A model generated the notes under the pieces. That model searched no databases. It saw only the letters and a list, made by a program, of their open reading frames with translations, and was not told where the DNA came from. This document shows positions 36,201 through 47,963 of a stretch of DNA of 64,000 nt, in pieces (the first letter of the stretch is position 1; each line of letters begins with the position of its first letter). Source of the stretch: Litoditis marina (taxonomy: Eukaryota; Nematoda; Chromadorea; Rhabditida; Rhabditidae). Made by a program: the position numbers and the translations under genes. Location: contig OZ038435.1 in assembly GCA_964036275.1 (NCBI GenBank), positions 30,051,521 through 30,115,520 on the forward strand, given 5' to 3'.

Positions 36201-39200
36201 AGTCCCGGTCTCTCAATGCGAGTGAGACGTTATTTTCGTACACATTCACGTGCGGCAATGTTATTGTTTTTGTAATACCAGTTCTTCTGTTAACTAGCAT
36301 ATTCTGGCGTTTTGACCATTTTAACAATTAAAGTAAAAGCTCAAACAGAGAAACATACGTTAAAATATCAGTAAGAACACATAGTAGCACGTTTAACAAG
36401 TTACATATTCTCACCTTCAACTGTTTTATATCTAGGTGGTGTACGTGGTGGTCGTGTTGCCGTTCATCATAATCGCCGTCCTCTTGGCGCGTCTTCTCAC
36501 CCTGGAAGGCTCCCTGGGGGCGCTGGTACATTTCCTGAAACCCGACTGGTCCGTACTGAAAGACTTCAAGGTAGGCTGGTGATAGTTTGATTGGTTTATC
36601 TGTTGTGGCCTTGCTTTATAAGCTGAAAAAGACTATGAACTGGTTTTTCCTTATTTATGGCTGTTTTGCGACTGCTGTTGAAAAATCTGCAAATTTAATG
36701 TTTGAGTCGCCTTTCTTGATGCTAGAAAAAACGACGTTCTGTAAAATAATAAAATACGATTATATACACTGCAACTACGTATATAGAAGCACTCATAGAA
36801 TTGGTGAGATAGAAATTCTTAATAACTGTTTTAGAACTGGTAAAATTGGCTTATTTTCAGGTTTGGGGAGAGGCAGCCGTTCATGCGTTCTACTCAGTTT
36901 CCTGTTGTACGGGTGGTATCATCACGCTGTCCAGTTACAATCGATTCCACAACAATCTCACCAAGTAATACTTTGGTATTTTTGTTTGTCCATACCCAAC
37001 CGTGGCACACGTAACAGTTTTGTTACAAGCTTCCTGTAGCTCACTTTCGATCAGAAGGTTTCGAAAGTGTGTACTGTACATATTACGAGAACGAAAAAAA
37101 GGGGGAAGGGGTTGAATACAGTCGCAGTACCGCCATACTCCTGTAAAGTTCGACTAATCGACAAATAGTGGCTCGTTTTCATATTGAATTACGTGTGAAA
37201 TTTTTCCCGTAAAAATGGAAAAAAATGGACGTCTTATTTTTCGATTTTTTCTGACTATTCCGACAAGTTACTGAGGTATGAGTATCGTCGATCAATATAA
37301 TATTTTCAGGGATGTCTGGCTGATACTGATCGTGGACGTTTTGGCGTCGCTGGTCTGCTGCATCCTAACTTTTTCGGCCATTGGCTTCACTTGCTTCGAA
37401 TTCTCAATTGGATTCGACGAATTCAGGATCAAAGGTAATTTTTGTTGAATGTCTTGAATTAAAAATCTGAAGAGCTGTCAAGCACCACCTTGAAACGATG
37501 TCATGCGATCATAATAAGTCTTGAAATCTTTTTGAGATTTGTCCTTTCTTCCTAGTTGTTATATCATTGTGCATTTTCAGACGGTATGCATCTGGTGTTT
37601 GTGTTTCTGGCCGAGGCGTTGGCTGGAGTCCCAGTGGCCCCCCTCTACACGGCCCTCTTCTTCCTCATGCTACTCCTCATCATACACTCCACACAGCTGT
37701 TTGTGGTCAGTTCGGCGTATCGTCGTTCATAGTACAAAACAATACACTCTTGATTTTTCGCCCGCGTCACTGAGTGGGATGGCATATGGAGGTGTTGCAG
37801 GAAACGAGTCTCAAAGTTGTCCCAAAGCCAGGGAAATTCACGAAACGGGCTTCCTTTTCACTGATTTTGAGAAGATTCGCTCTATATTATATATGCGAAA
37901 TCATGATTTTGTTGCGTCTTCAGAAGTTCAGATTTAGATCGAATTTAAAAACTGTCAACTCTAGCTCGGTCTTATGACGATCATTTTATAGGTAGAAACC
38001 ATCGTGACGTCATTATGTGACGAGTTCCCCGAGCGTCTTCGGAAGAACAGACGTCATGTGCTGACAACCGTCTGCGCGTCCTTCATTCTACTCAGCATTC
38101 CGTTTTGTCTATCGGTAAGTATATTGATTGTTTATTTGAATTTGAATGAGATGTAGTTATGCGTAGTAGAATAACTGACGTTTATTTTCATAGGAGATAA
38201 TGCACGGTTTCAAGCTCGTAGACTCTGTGCACAAACCAGCTGTAGCGGGACTCTTTCTGCACCCCACTTGATGCTTCTGATTCTTCTGAAGTTAGTAAAA
38301 AAAACTACTGCTCTATTTTGAAAACATTTTCAGGCTGGTCTCTACTGGTTGCTTCTTCTGGCGAAGTTTACCATTACGTGGCCTCTTCTGGTAATTGCCT
38401 TCCTAGAGTGTATGGCCATCAGTTGGGTGAGTGTTTTTCTTCTTCGTGACGTCTCAGACTCGGTTTAGTTTTCTTTCTATTTTCGCATCTTGGTTCCGTA
38501 ACATTCCCAATTGTGCACAGTTTTGGCTGTGTTTCTCGCTTCATGAAGTTATACCACTAATAAATATACTGAAGTTGGTTTAGGTGTATGGTGTCGATAA
38601 TTTGTTAGACAATATGAAATGGATCACCGGCCACTACCCCCCGTTCTACATCTTCTGGAAGATTCTATGGAAATTCATCTGTCCCATGTTGTATTTGGTT
38701 AGTTTACAAGATCATCCAACAGTTCTTCTAATTTTTGGACAGTCACCTAGAATTTATTGGTAAATATCTGTTTTAGTGGCTTCAATCACACTAATTTATG
38801 CTAATTGTCTTTTATGTATCCTGTATGACTCTTATCCGCTTTCGAGATGTACTTTCTTTTTCACTATAGCAAATATAATCGAGTCAACAGAAAAATTAGA
38901 GTTTCACATTTTAAAACTCGACATTCGAAGTGAGTTCACATTTTGAGTTTAAAGTTATGATTTCAGTCGATTCTTTGTTTCCTGTGGTTAGAATGGCAGT
39001 CTCTGTCCTACGAGTCGTACGTGTTCCCCTATTGGACGTTGGTTCTCGGATGGGCTGTCAGCATGCTGCCGTTGATGTTTGTACCAGTCACCGCTATCTA
39101 CCAGCTATGTGTCGCCAAGGGAAATATCACACAGGTACCTAGTTGTTTATCTATTTTTAGAGTTTAAGGAAACTTTTAATGTTAAATGACGGATGATTTG

Positions 39201-39944
39201 GAATAGTCACGTGACAAGTTGAGTACAGAAAGAAAGTAAACTGTTTTTCGTAGAATAGAAATGGAGAATGGTTCAGGATGACATTTTGAGCATTTTAGCA
39301 GACATCGTTTTTTCTTATAAGAGAGAGTAGTCTTTCCAGATTATGAAAGATAAGTAGTCCACTATCCACTGCGTTAATTTCAGAAGTGGCACAGTGTTCT
39401 GAATCCGGACGACACGTGGGGTCCTGCGTTGGCCGTACACCGAGCGGAACAATTCCCGCTTCAGATTCCCGAGGCACGACGACTTCTCCTGCCACCCGAG
39501 GTGGAAATAGCCGGAACTCCCGCTCCGGTAAGACAGAGTTCAGATTTGACTACAACTTTTTTATTTAAAAAAAAAACAATTATTGCGGAGCTCAGTGATA
39601 CACATTACGAGATACTATTTTCGATGTATTAACCCACATTTTAATGCTATGCATTAATTTTCTCTGGTTGTTTTTTGGATAAAATGTTTTCAGTTCTAAA
39701 TGAAAAGCCTAGGTGTATTCTTATGAGTTCTGTTTTTTCGATAAGACGTAGTTCAAAGTAACCAATTAGTGATTTTCATTAATATTTATTTTTTCAGATG
39801 GGTCACGTCGGTGATGATGAGGAGGGTACCGGTAGCACTATGCTGGCCACGGAGGGTCAGTCGGGCAGGGCGACTGTGAACTCGCGGAGCGGACCGGCCA
39901 CTATCAACAGTCTGCCCACCTTTGAGAGGGAAACAGCCATTTAA
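30213..39944 (+). CDS. SLC6 family sodium-coupled transporter
   Basis: Twenty exons in consistent phase: 30213-30314, 30772-30857, 31003-31070, 31344-31456, 31702-31764, 34046-34190, 34729-34808, 35418-35488, 35852-35984, 36436-36570, 36861-36964, 37310-37434, 37581-37705,37992-38114, 38194-38226, 38334-38426, 38584-38697, 38967-39134, 39384-39527 and 39798-39944 (723 aa). TM1 has the family signature GNLWRFPVLVFQNGG (residues 86-100), followed by FLMETVLGQFSS. EL2 has a Cys pair and several N-glycosylation sites (NCT, NGT, NGS, NET). Twelve hydrophobic helices can be followed, including TM8-9 and the WITGHYPP region before TM11. The residue aligned with the Asp of monoamine carriers is Gly84, so amino-acid, GABA, glycine, betaine or taurine-type substrates are more likely. 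The N-terminal (about 70 aa) and C-terminal tails are polar and acidic. Exon 15 is very short (33 bp, donor GTGCAC). It corresponds to the nematode snf genes; the exact member is not resolved. Confidence 0.95.
32513..33120. repeat. Five-unit tandem array of about 128 bp with TGACGTCA-like sites
   Basis: In SLC6 intron 5, units start near 32513, 32641, 32771, 32901 and 33026. Each reads GACGT..., ATTCTGG, an AGCCCGGATGACGTC-like word, AAAGTGCAAAGTTGACGTC and a tail with CAAATGATG and GGTAGATTAACG/AAACTTCATC. Units are diverged from each other. Many keep TGACGTC, the core of a CRE/ATF site. Confidence 0.8.
33208..33743. repeat. Inverted-repeat element with arms of about 200 bp
   Basis: Directly after the tandem array, 33208-33409 (AAATTCATGAAAAAGTGGGG...) and 33541-33743 are reverse complements with about one mismatch per 50 bp. 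A 131-bp spacer separates them. No coding frame. High arm identity suggests a recent non-autonomous element. It lies inside SLC6 intron 5, so the pre-mRNA would carry a long hairpin. Confidence 0.85.
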
Positions 39945-40829
39945 AAGGGGGAAATATAGGGTGATGGGTGATTGGCGGAATTCAGCGGATTTTCAATTTA
40001 AACTCAACTATTTCTTCATGAATAGTTTAGCCGATTTTCTGTCATTGAGATTCATCCGTTGATTTCACGTTTTTGAACTCATTTTTGGTTTGTTACATTG
40101 TTGTGTCTTTTAAACTTTTTCATTCACAATAGTGAGAGCAAGCTTGCATATAACCTAACATTGGTGCTGTTTAATTTTGAATCGTGTTTGTAATAAGTTG
40201 GTCTTTTCTAGGCAAAATTTTTAGTTCACGTTTTCACTTGACCTCTCATACTTCCTCGAGAAGTAGCTCATGAATTTTCTCTTGTTGAGGTTGAAGCCTG
40301 TACGAAAATTCATAATAATATAGGATTTGCATGCCTTTAATGTATATTGAAATCTCTAGAGCTCCGCAATTTGATATCACAACCAGTGCCCATTGACTAG
40401 CATATTTCAGTTTTATCTCAGTGCATTAATCAAGTTTACACGTGTTTATTCAATATTTCGGCTTTATTTATGCGTTTTATAGGTGTTTTAAATTGCCCAA
40501 AAAGGTTTATCATAGTTGTTTTCCATGTTTCATACTCACCGCTTTGCCTTGCTCAACATTTTACTAGCAATTTTAAATGTAATATATGTGGTGCTCTTGC
40601 CCAAAGCTCATAATCTTGTCATGTATATAACTAACATAGTTGTTTTAACATTCTAATAATAAGGTTTTGGAGGTATTAATGATGGTGAATAAATATTTTC
40701 TTATGCCCTAGAAATCATTGCTGCCAGCTGTCAGTTGGCAACAGGTTTATTCCTGATAGAACATTCCTTTATAATTGTCATACCAATATATATTTATAAA
40801 TGTGTTTGTTTACGAATTTTGATTTTAGC
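39945..40829 (+). other. SLC6 3' region and TMEM120 upstream region
   Basis: A 0.9-kb AT-rich stretch between two same-strand genes. AATAAA at 40688-40693 is the only clear polyadenylation signal after the SLC6 stop, implying a 3' UTR of about 750 nt. The TMEM120 acceptor GATTTTAG ends at 40828. The spacing is longer than the usual 100-nt gaps of nematode operons. Confidence 0.5.
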
Positions 40830-42458
40830 ATGGCAGCCCAGTTGGAATCGGAATGGGCCACCTTGTGTGAGGATCTTAAGAAGATGGAGGTAGTAGAATG
40901 TTTTACTAGGTCTCTCATTTTAAGGTTACTCACCCCTTTTTAGATGTTTCCAGGAAAAGATAGATAAAAGATAAGGTTAAGTAGTTTTGGATTTCTCGTC
41001 GTTTACATTTTAATTTAGCACAAAAACAACTCTGATGATTCTCAACCTATTTGTTGCAGAAGGAGCACGATAAATACATCGGCAAGTTGCAAGAGCTGAC
41101 GAAGCTACAACAGACTTGTGCCAAGTCGGTCAAACATCACAACTACCTCCTCAGCAACATCAAGGAAACCATGGCCAAGTGAGTGGGTTTCACTGGATTC
41201 GTAACAACGTAACTATAGTTGTAGTTTGATCGGCACAACCATCACACAGTGTTAGTTGTGACAAATGCGCGAGATCAAATCGAAAAACAGCTGATTTGGC
41301 TGTCTTTTCTTGAGCGACCTCTATACTGACAGTCTAATATCAACGGTACTTTCAGACAAGGGCATATTATTCAATACAAACAATAAAAAATAGTATTCAA
41401 CATATATTCTTATTCAGTAATACAGATGTAGTGTGTCAGAATTGGTCAAAACTCATTCATAGCGGAATGAATTTCAGTATGGATGTGACGTCAGAGAAAG
41501 ATGAGGAGATGGTAGAACGAGTGAAGACGGAAATGAACGAAAGCCGCGCCAAACTGAACGAGATGCAGACGGAACTTCCCGTGCAGGATAATGGATTCTA
41601 TCTGTCGCTAATTCTCGGTTGGTGGTCTGATAGAGGCCTCATTTTTAGCCTTTTTAGGCGAATTCTTTATTCAACATTGTAAAAAAGGGTTACAAATGGG
41701 TTAATAAAAGGGTTATCCAGGTAACCCAGTTAAGGTTACCTGATAGGGTTAACGAAATACCGGGTCCCTTGTGGAATTGGTCTCATCATTATCTTCATTA
41801 TTATCTTCAGTTTCATCGTGAGGCCTCATTTGGTTTCTATGTGAAATTGAATCCGAAAAAAAAGATACACAACTATTGGCGTAGGAACGACAAGTAGCGA
41901 AAATTTTAATTCAAGGCCGTACGTTATCTGCAAATAGGAATATTTTTTAACGTTTAAAAATATTTATCGTGCTGGACGTGTTGCAAAACTGGTATTATGT
42001 GTACTTCTTGCAGGTCACAACCTCAACCTTTCCCTTCTTTCAAGTGATAGCCGATACAAGTACAAACAGGTATGTTCGAGCTTTTCGTTGATAATTCAAG
42101 AGTAATTTTACACGCACCTTGACGTCAGCAATTTTATATAAGTGTAGTTTATGGATGGGTATGGACCTTGAACCCAGAAATTCGAATACAGCTTGCATAA
42201 ATGAATTGGAATAGTTTCTTGAACATAAGTAGTTGTGGTACGAAAATAGTACGAAAAAATAATTAATTGTGCTTCGATTGCATTGAAACGTTCCCTACTC
42301 TCTTCGTTTTCAGGATTACGAATCTTTCAAATGGAAGGTGACGCTGGCCGTTCTCGCCTGGGTCCTAATATCCTACATCTTCCCGTGGCGAGTAATCGAC
42401 TCATTGGGAAATTTCCTCATGGTCTGGTGAGTTTTCCATAGTTTTCACTCAATGATTT

Positions 42459-42495
<37 letters not shown>

Positions 42496-45400
42496 CTCTC
42501 CCCCCCCCCCTCTCATCTCTGTATTGCTATCTCTTTGTTTCTTATTCCAATCGTATTTGTAGTGTTTCAGGTATTATTGCACGTTAACGATTCGCGAGAG
42601 TATACTGAGGGTGAACGGATCTAGGTGGGTTCATTGAGTGTACAGTTTACCACTTGATTTATTCTTTCGAGAGTCAGAATCTTACCTAAACCAATTTTTC
42701 GACAACTCTCATTAATTATTTTTTTAGTTAGGCAAAGAGGCTCAGCAGTGGAGACTGGTCCTTGTATATTTTGTTTGTCGTAAATATCTATAATTGATTA
42801 ATATATTATCATTTCAAGTATACATAACATTGTCTTGTTAGCGTACTGTAGTCAACCGGCTGACAGCTGTGTTCCAGGATCAAGGGCTGGTGGGTGGTGC
42901 ACCACTACATCTCGTGCATTCTCTCCGGTATTGTTCTCATCTGGAAGGAGGGCGAGTGTTACAGTGCATTCCGCTCCCAGTTCCTGCTATTCGTCGCCTA
43001 CATTGGCATGGTACAGCTCATGCAGGTAGGTAGATTCTACTGATTTTTGTGAAGTAAATTGTGGTTTTGGCAACCTTTCTTAGCTGTAAGCCGTTGGCAG
43101 TATAGCAATCTGATCAAATTACTATTCCAGCTGACTGAACACATATTTGGTGATTAGCTAGAATTGTAATTGGTTGAGGTTGCCAATGTGTGTAGGTGAA
43201 ATATTTCGATGTGAGAAAATAGTTTCGGTTTTAGCTGAAGAGTTTAAAAGTTTCGCTTACCAAACCCGAATAACTATCAGTTGACCCAAATTATGTATTA
43301 TATGTTAAAATGTACGAGAATCGCTGTAGCTAATATGATGTTGTTCAGAATCAGTATCAGTCGGGTTGTCTGCGCCGCCTTCACTCGTTGGGTCAGGGAC
43401 ATCAGATGGACATCACCCTGGAGGGATTCACCGGCTGGATGTTCAAGGGACTCACCTTCCTACTGCCCTTCCTCATTGTGGGATATGTGAGTTGATAGTG
43501 AACCTCGTTAATATTTCATTGGTTTTGGTAATCATGATTGGTGAAGGCTACGATAATTCCTGGGACGTTACCACAGTGAGAATTCGATAGTATTAGATAT
43601 CGGTAGGGTTTCAAAAGAAGATGCCTCTTGGTTAGCAGCGTTTGTCAACTAACGAGGTTCAACTGACATCTGATGACAAGTGAAGGTGAAATCCAACGTG
43701 AATTGGTAAGTTTGTTCTCATGAAAAACTTCTAGTGTTCAATTCGTTTTGCTTCTTCGCAGCCACCTTGTTTAGCTTGAGTAACAACATTTTTATTGACA
43801 GCCGATGAAGATGTCAATAAGTTCACACTACACACTGTAACATATTTGGACGAAAATTAGCTCTGAGAAATAAAATTGGTTTGAAGTATATAATTGTAAA
43901 CAAATATGTTAGGTCAGTAAACATTCCCTGCTTGATTCCATCACAAGAATGGGTTTTCTAAGTAAAGTGACGATGGTTGTATGAGTTAGCCAGCTGGTAC
44001 ATCGGTCATAGACCACATCTATCCCAAGGTGCCAACCCGCTGGGAGAGGCATCTAAATGTACCCATCACATTAGTGCACTGTGGTCGGAGTATTTTCTCG
44101 GTGACCACCCTGTGATAGTCACCAATCATGATAAATATAACTATTGGATCGATAAATGGTGTCATAGCGAACATGCAGGAGCAGAACAAGTTGACGACTT
44201 GGGGAGGGTCCACATCCAGACCGGACATAATGAAGGAGATGCAGATGGGAACGAAACTGAACACGACGGGAATCACTATCTGGAAAGTGGGATGATCGCC
44301 GAACGTTTAACAAAAGTCGTCGTTTAGCGTGAACAGGGTTCTGTAGTTCTATTCACAGAGCGCTAGAAAGTGTGTTAGACAAAAGCGTGGTACTTACTGA
44401 GTTTTATGGATACGGCTACTGTTCCATGTTTGGCCTGTGTTTCGTTAGCTTGGATATTCTGGGCAATTATAAAGATACAATGAGGAGGTGATAAACAACA
44501 ATACGAAATCACCGTGGAGAAATCATTCTCAGTCGAACAGAGTATGAATGATAAGTATTTGTGTCGGACATACTGATATCATTCAAGGATTGCTTTTCAA
44601 TATGGTCTTACCTGAAGTATCAGTGTATTCAAGAGCTGTTTCTGTAGAAGGAGGGCCGCCCGTGAATAATGTAGAGTTTTCGTGATGCGAGCGCAACAAA
44701 GTGCAATTTTCACTGCGCAGAACAACATAATCATGAAACAGAACACATGAAGACCGCTCCAAACTACAAAAAGCTGCAGCAGTTGTAGCTGAATTTCACC
44801 ATCCACCTGGAACGGATTTCTAATATTTTACCGGACCAATACAGTAAAACCAATTGCTTCCTATGATCAACGTGTACTTTGGAATGATCATTAATAAATG
44901 TTTACATTTTGTCCCCGACTTGATTTGTGGGGAATGGTGGAAACATAAGTACTTGAGCGACACTCAGAACGAATAATTATGCAAAACGCACATAAATTGC
45001 AACACCGAGGTAGATGAGATGACTGATATTTCTTCCTGTCCTCTCTAGGACGTCTTGCTCGAATATTGTGTTCATAGTATCATTAGGAACGATGGAGTAA
45101 TCACTCGCCACACAAATTGATGTGCATAGGAACCAGACCACTGCTATAGTCAATATACGTCCGTCACTATGGAACCAGATCAGGGACTTGGTTCTGGAAT
45201 ATATTTAAGAGTTTGACTGAAATCGGTGCAGAGAAGAACTTTTTTTTTCGAAATACAATTGTTTGCTGTGGCTAACCTGCATACTGCGAAGTAGCGGTAT
45301 ATGAATGAAATGGTCAATAATTGTATCATCGTTGCAAAGGAAGCACATAGAACGAGGAGGAAACATGTTCCCAAATGCCATGGAACAATACTGGTGGTGG

Positions 45401-47273
45401 CGTAGTACATGAACCCCTCTCTTGTTGGACCGAATACATGAAACATTGTGAAATGAACATCGTGTTGGCAACGAATAACATATGTAGCTTCAGCGTTTGG
45501 TCGATAGAAGAACACTATTTTGTTATTATAGTTGTTTCTCCGTAGGTTTTCCTATATGACAAGGAATCTACAAGGTTGGATGAAATTAGGTAATACTAAC
45601 TAACCAATACTGCAGACCAAGTACATCAAAACAGTGATTCCTATAGAAACTGACCGGCATTAATACGAGGAATACGAGGCTGAAACTGCTCATCACCAAC
45701 GTATTTGCAAATAAAAGATATTTGTAGCTCCCTATGCGCACTGATGACCTAGAAGTGGAATGACGTTTGTTATATCTAGTTTGAGATAAATGAGTTTTGT
45801 AATACACAATCTGGGAGTTTCCTCTCGCAGGATTTGTCTTTTCGTTTCTACTCCATTCTGCTATTTTTTATTCACAATCAACTGTACAATTTATCAGGAT
45901 TGTCCAGATTTGTGGCGGTTTACACATGCAACCAGGTTGCATGCAACCAAAATGCAACCCGGTTGCATGTGTAATTGGCCAAGATTTGTCAGTTGTAGGT
46001 AGGTAAACAAATCTGCAGCGAGCTCGAATCACCAACTCCCGAAGGTCATTACCACAATTTAGTGGATAATTGTTGCAACTAATAGATCTTTCTTGACGCA
46101 AATTTCTGTAGTCCAGCTAGAATGAGTATTATATAAATATTCTGTTGAGAATGTCTGTGATGAAACACAAAATAGATGGAAAAAACCAATAATCAACGTC
46201 TATCAAAATTACTCTGTCCACAAAGATTTATTTCGATTGGAGAATCATTGAAACTCGTGAAAAAACTGGTGCTGATTTTTATACTCACCAATGCCAAATG
46301 ATCAGGGCTAACATTCCATTGAATAAAATTGCCAATGTCGAGTAAGTAGCCATAATGTATTGAAACAATTGCATAGTTTTAGCTGTCGAATAACTAACGG
46401 CAGATCTGATTTTCCACAGTTATAGGCACGTTCATTTTCTATTGTTTAAAGTGTTCATCTTATCTAAGCATAAAAGAAAGTAGTTACACTAAACCATAGT
46501 ACAATTTTAGATGTTCATTTATCACCTACTTATTGACAGTAATAAGTATTTTACGACATTTTGCCTTGTATAAATGTGGGCTACTGCAATTAAGGCGGTC
46601 GTTTGTTTCCCTGGTGATTCGTTAGTTAATGATGTTTTCTCAAATAACCGATGGTTCTTAGGAATTACAATTTCCGAACTTAATTCTCCAAACACACTTG
46701 TAAACAATCTGTTCGAAGAATCCTTGTTTCCCTAGAAACCGACCGGCTTCAAGATACGTATTTTAGTTTCTCGAGCTGCGAAGTGAGTAAAAACAATTCG
46801 CGCAGATTGAAAAAGTTTGAAAATTCCATCACGTACATCGAACTGGTCTATTTTTAGCGTGAACTGGCATTGGCGTGGTTTATATATGTGTTTTCAGTTC
46901 TTCCAACTCTACAACGCGTACACTCTGTGGATTTTGTCTGAGCAGTGCCCCGGCCAGTGGCAGGTACGTTCGTTCGGGTGTTACAAATCCTCGGAGAAGT
47001 TCGGCTGGCAGCTATTTGTAGGGTAGATCGATTCTCTGCCAGCTGGTTTTCAGAAATTATACACAAAAATGTAACGAAAAAATAACATTCTTCTTGTTCT
47101 GCAAATATAACCATTTTCAGGTGATTGTCCTTGCCTATTTGTTCCTCTTCATCGCACTGGGAAACATTTATACAGTTTCTCTGGTCCTCTTCAAGAAGTT
47201 CCGCTCCTCGGGATCCTATGCTAACCTGCTCGACCTCACAAGAAAGTACCGGATCAGAAATAAGACTGAATAG
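40830..47273 (+). CDS. tmem-120: TMEM120 membrane protein
   Basis: Ten exons: 40830-40889, 41060-41178, 41478-41617, 42014-42069, 42314-42426, 42571-42624, 42878-43025, 43349-43486, 46898-46963 and 47121-47273; 348 aa against 343 in human TMEM120A. The N-terminal third is a coiled coil ([18 protein letters not shown]). Then come the family's most conserved blocks: [64 protein letters not shown] and GLTFLLPFL, and six membrane helices. TMEM120 (TACAN) lies in the nuclear envelope and endoplasmic reticulum, promotes fat-cell differentiation, and structurally resembles a fatty-acid elongase with bound CoA; an ion-channel role has been proposed and disputed. Start is two bases after a TTTTAG acceptor. 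Intron 8 is 3.4 kb and contains an antisense chemoreceptor gene. AATAAA at 47434-47439. Confidence 0.97.
42460..42520. repeat. CT microsatellite and C run in TMEM120 intron 5
   Basis: About 16 CT units followed by a 10-base C run, 34 bases into the intron. Confidence 0.9.
44019..46374 (-). CDS. Nematode 7TM chemoreceptor GPCR (Str-like), nested in TMEM120 intron
   Basis: Minus-strand exons: 46374-46289, 45748-45601, 45551-45277, 45193-44992, 44806-44612 and 44279-44019, in consistent phase, 388 aa. Seven hydrophobic segments. Family features are [17 protein letters not shown] after TM1, a basic loop with [14 protein letters not shown] before TM6, and [19 protein letters not shown] at TM7, where nematode Str-type receptors have a similar 'DP...DYR' end. 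Such receptors sit on sensory cilia and couple to G proteins; the ligand is unknown. The gene lies entirely between TMEM120 exons 8 and 9 on the opposite strand. The exon 2 donor is taken as TTA/GTTAGT, because the alternative four bases earlier breaks the frame. A further exon-like block at 44400-44460 does not fit the phase and was left out. TTTATT (AATAAA on this strand) at 43791-43796. Confidence 0.85.
45920..45974. repeat. Small hairpin
   Basis: TTACACATGCAACC... at 45920-45942 faces 45952-45974 with one mismatch in 23 pairs and a 9-base loop. In intron 1 of the nested receptor. Confidence 0.75.
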
Positions 47274-47963
47274 ACTTAACGGTAACTATGCATTTGTTTG
47301 TTTTTATGCACGTGTGAATTCGTCGTACTCATGCTGTAATTTCAGCATTACCCTAACTGTTGCCAAATTTTTTACGTTTACAGAGTGTATATTATAGTTT
47401 TCACAGATGTCTAGATTACAGGTGTGTTTCGAAAATAAATCTTCATGTAATCGTTCTATTTCAACAACATTCACAGGATCTTAAGCATGAAGGACAACAA
47501 CAACAACAACAGGCAAATGAGGAGTAAAAAAAAGAAGAACAATATGGTACAAGGATTGAGAGTAATATCCACATGATATCTCAGTAAATCAAGAATACAA
47601 ATAAACCAAACTGTAACGGAAGTAATGACAACGTAAATCTTATACGAGTTCTCTACCTACCTAATCACTGAAAATGTCAGGACTTTGGCTGTGCTGTGTT
47701 GGTTCCGACAGATCACGATCGGAAGAAAGAGGATCCACGATGGTTATACCATCACTGGTTTGACAGGGTTGCGAGTCATCACTCGATACCAGGTCCACCT
47801 CAAAAGACTAAATTTACCGCAAAAGCAATACAATGAACCATGTTTTCCAGCAACCCAGTTGTTCTCATTAAGATTCTTATCGGGAAATCAACATGTTTAT
47901 TAGATAATTAGATGCCAAATCAAAACTCATAGTTTGTCCGCTACAGTTAGATGCACTAAATAA
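47274..47963. other. Convergent intergenic region TMEM120 / CAP-G
   Basis: Contains AATAAA for TMEM120 (47434-47439), TTTATT for CAP-G on the minus strand (47896-47901), and a short AAC repeat near 47497. No gene. Confidence 0.6.

Noticed and set aside
44400..44460. Exon-like block ([20 protein letters not shown]) with good splice sites in the nested receptor
   Set aside because: It starts in phase 0 and ends in phase 1, so it cannot be inserted without breaking the TM5-TM6 frame. Joining 44612 to 44279 directly gives the expected Str-type structure.
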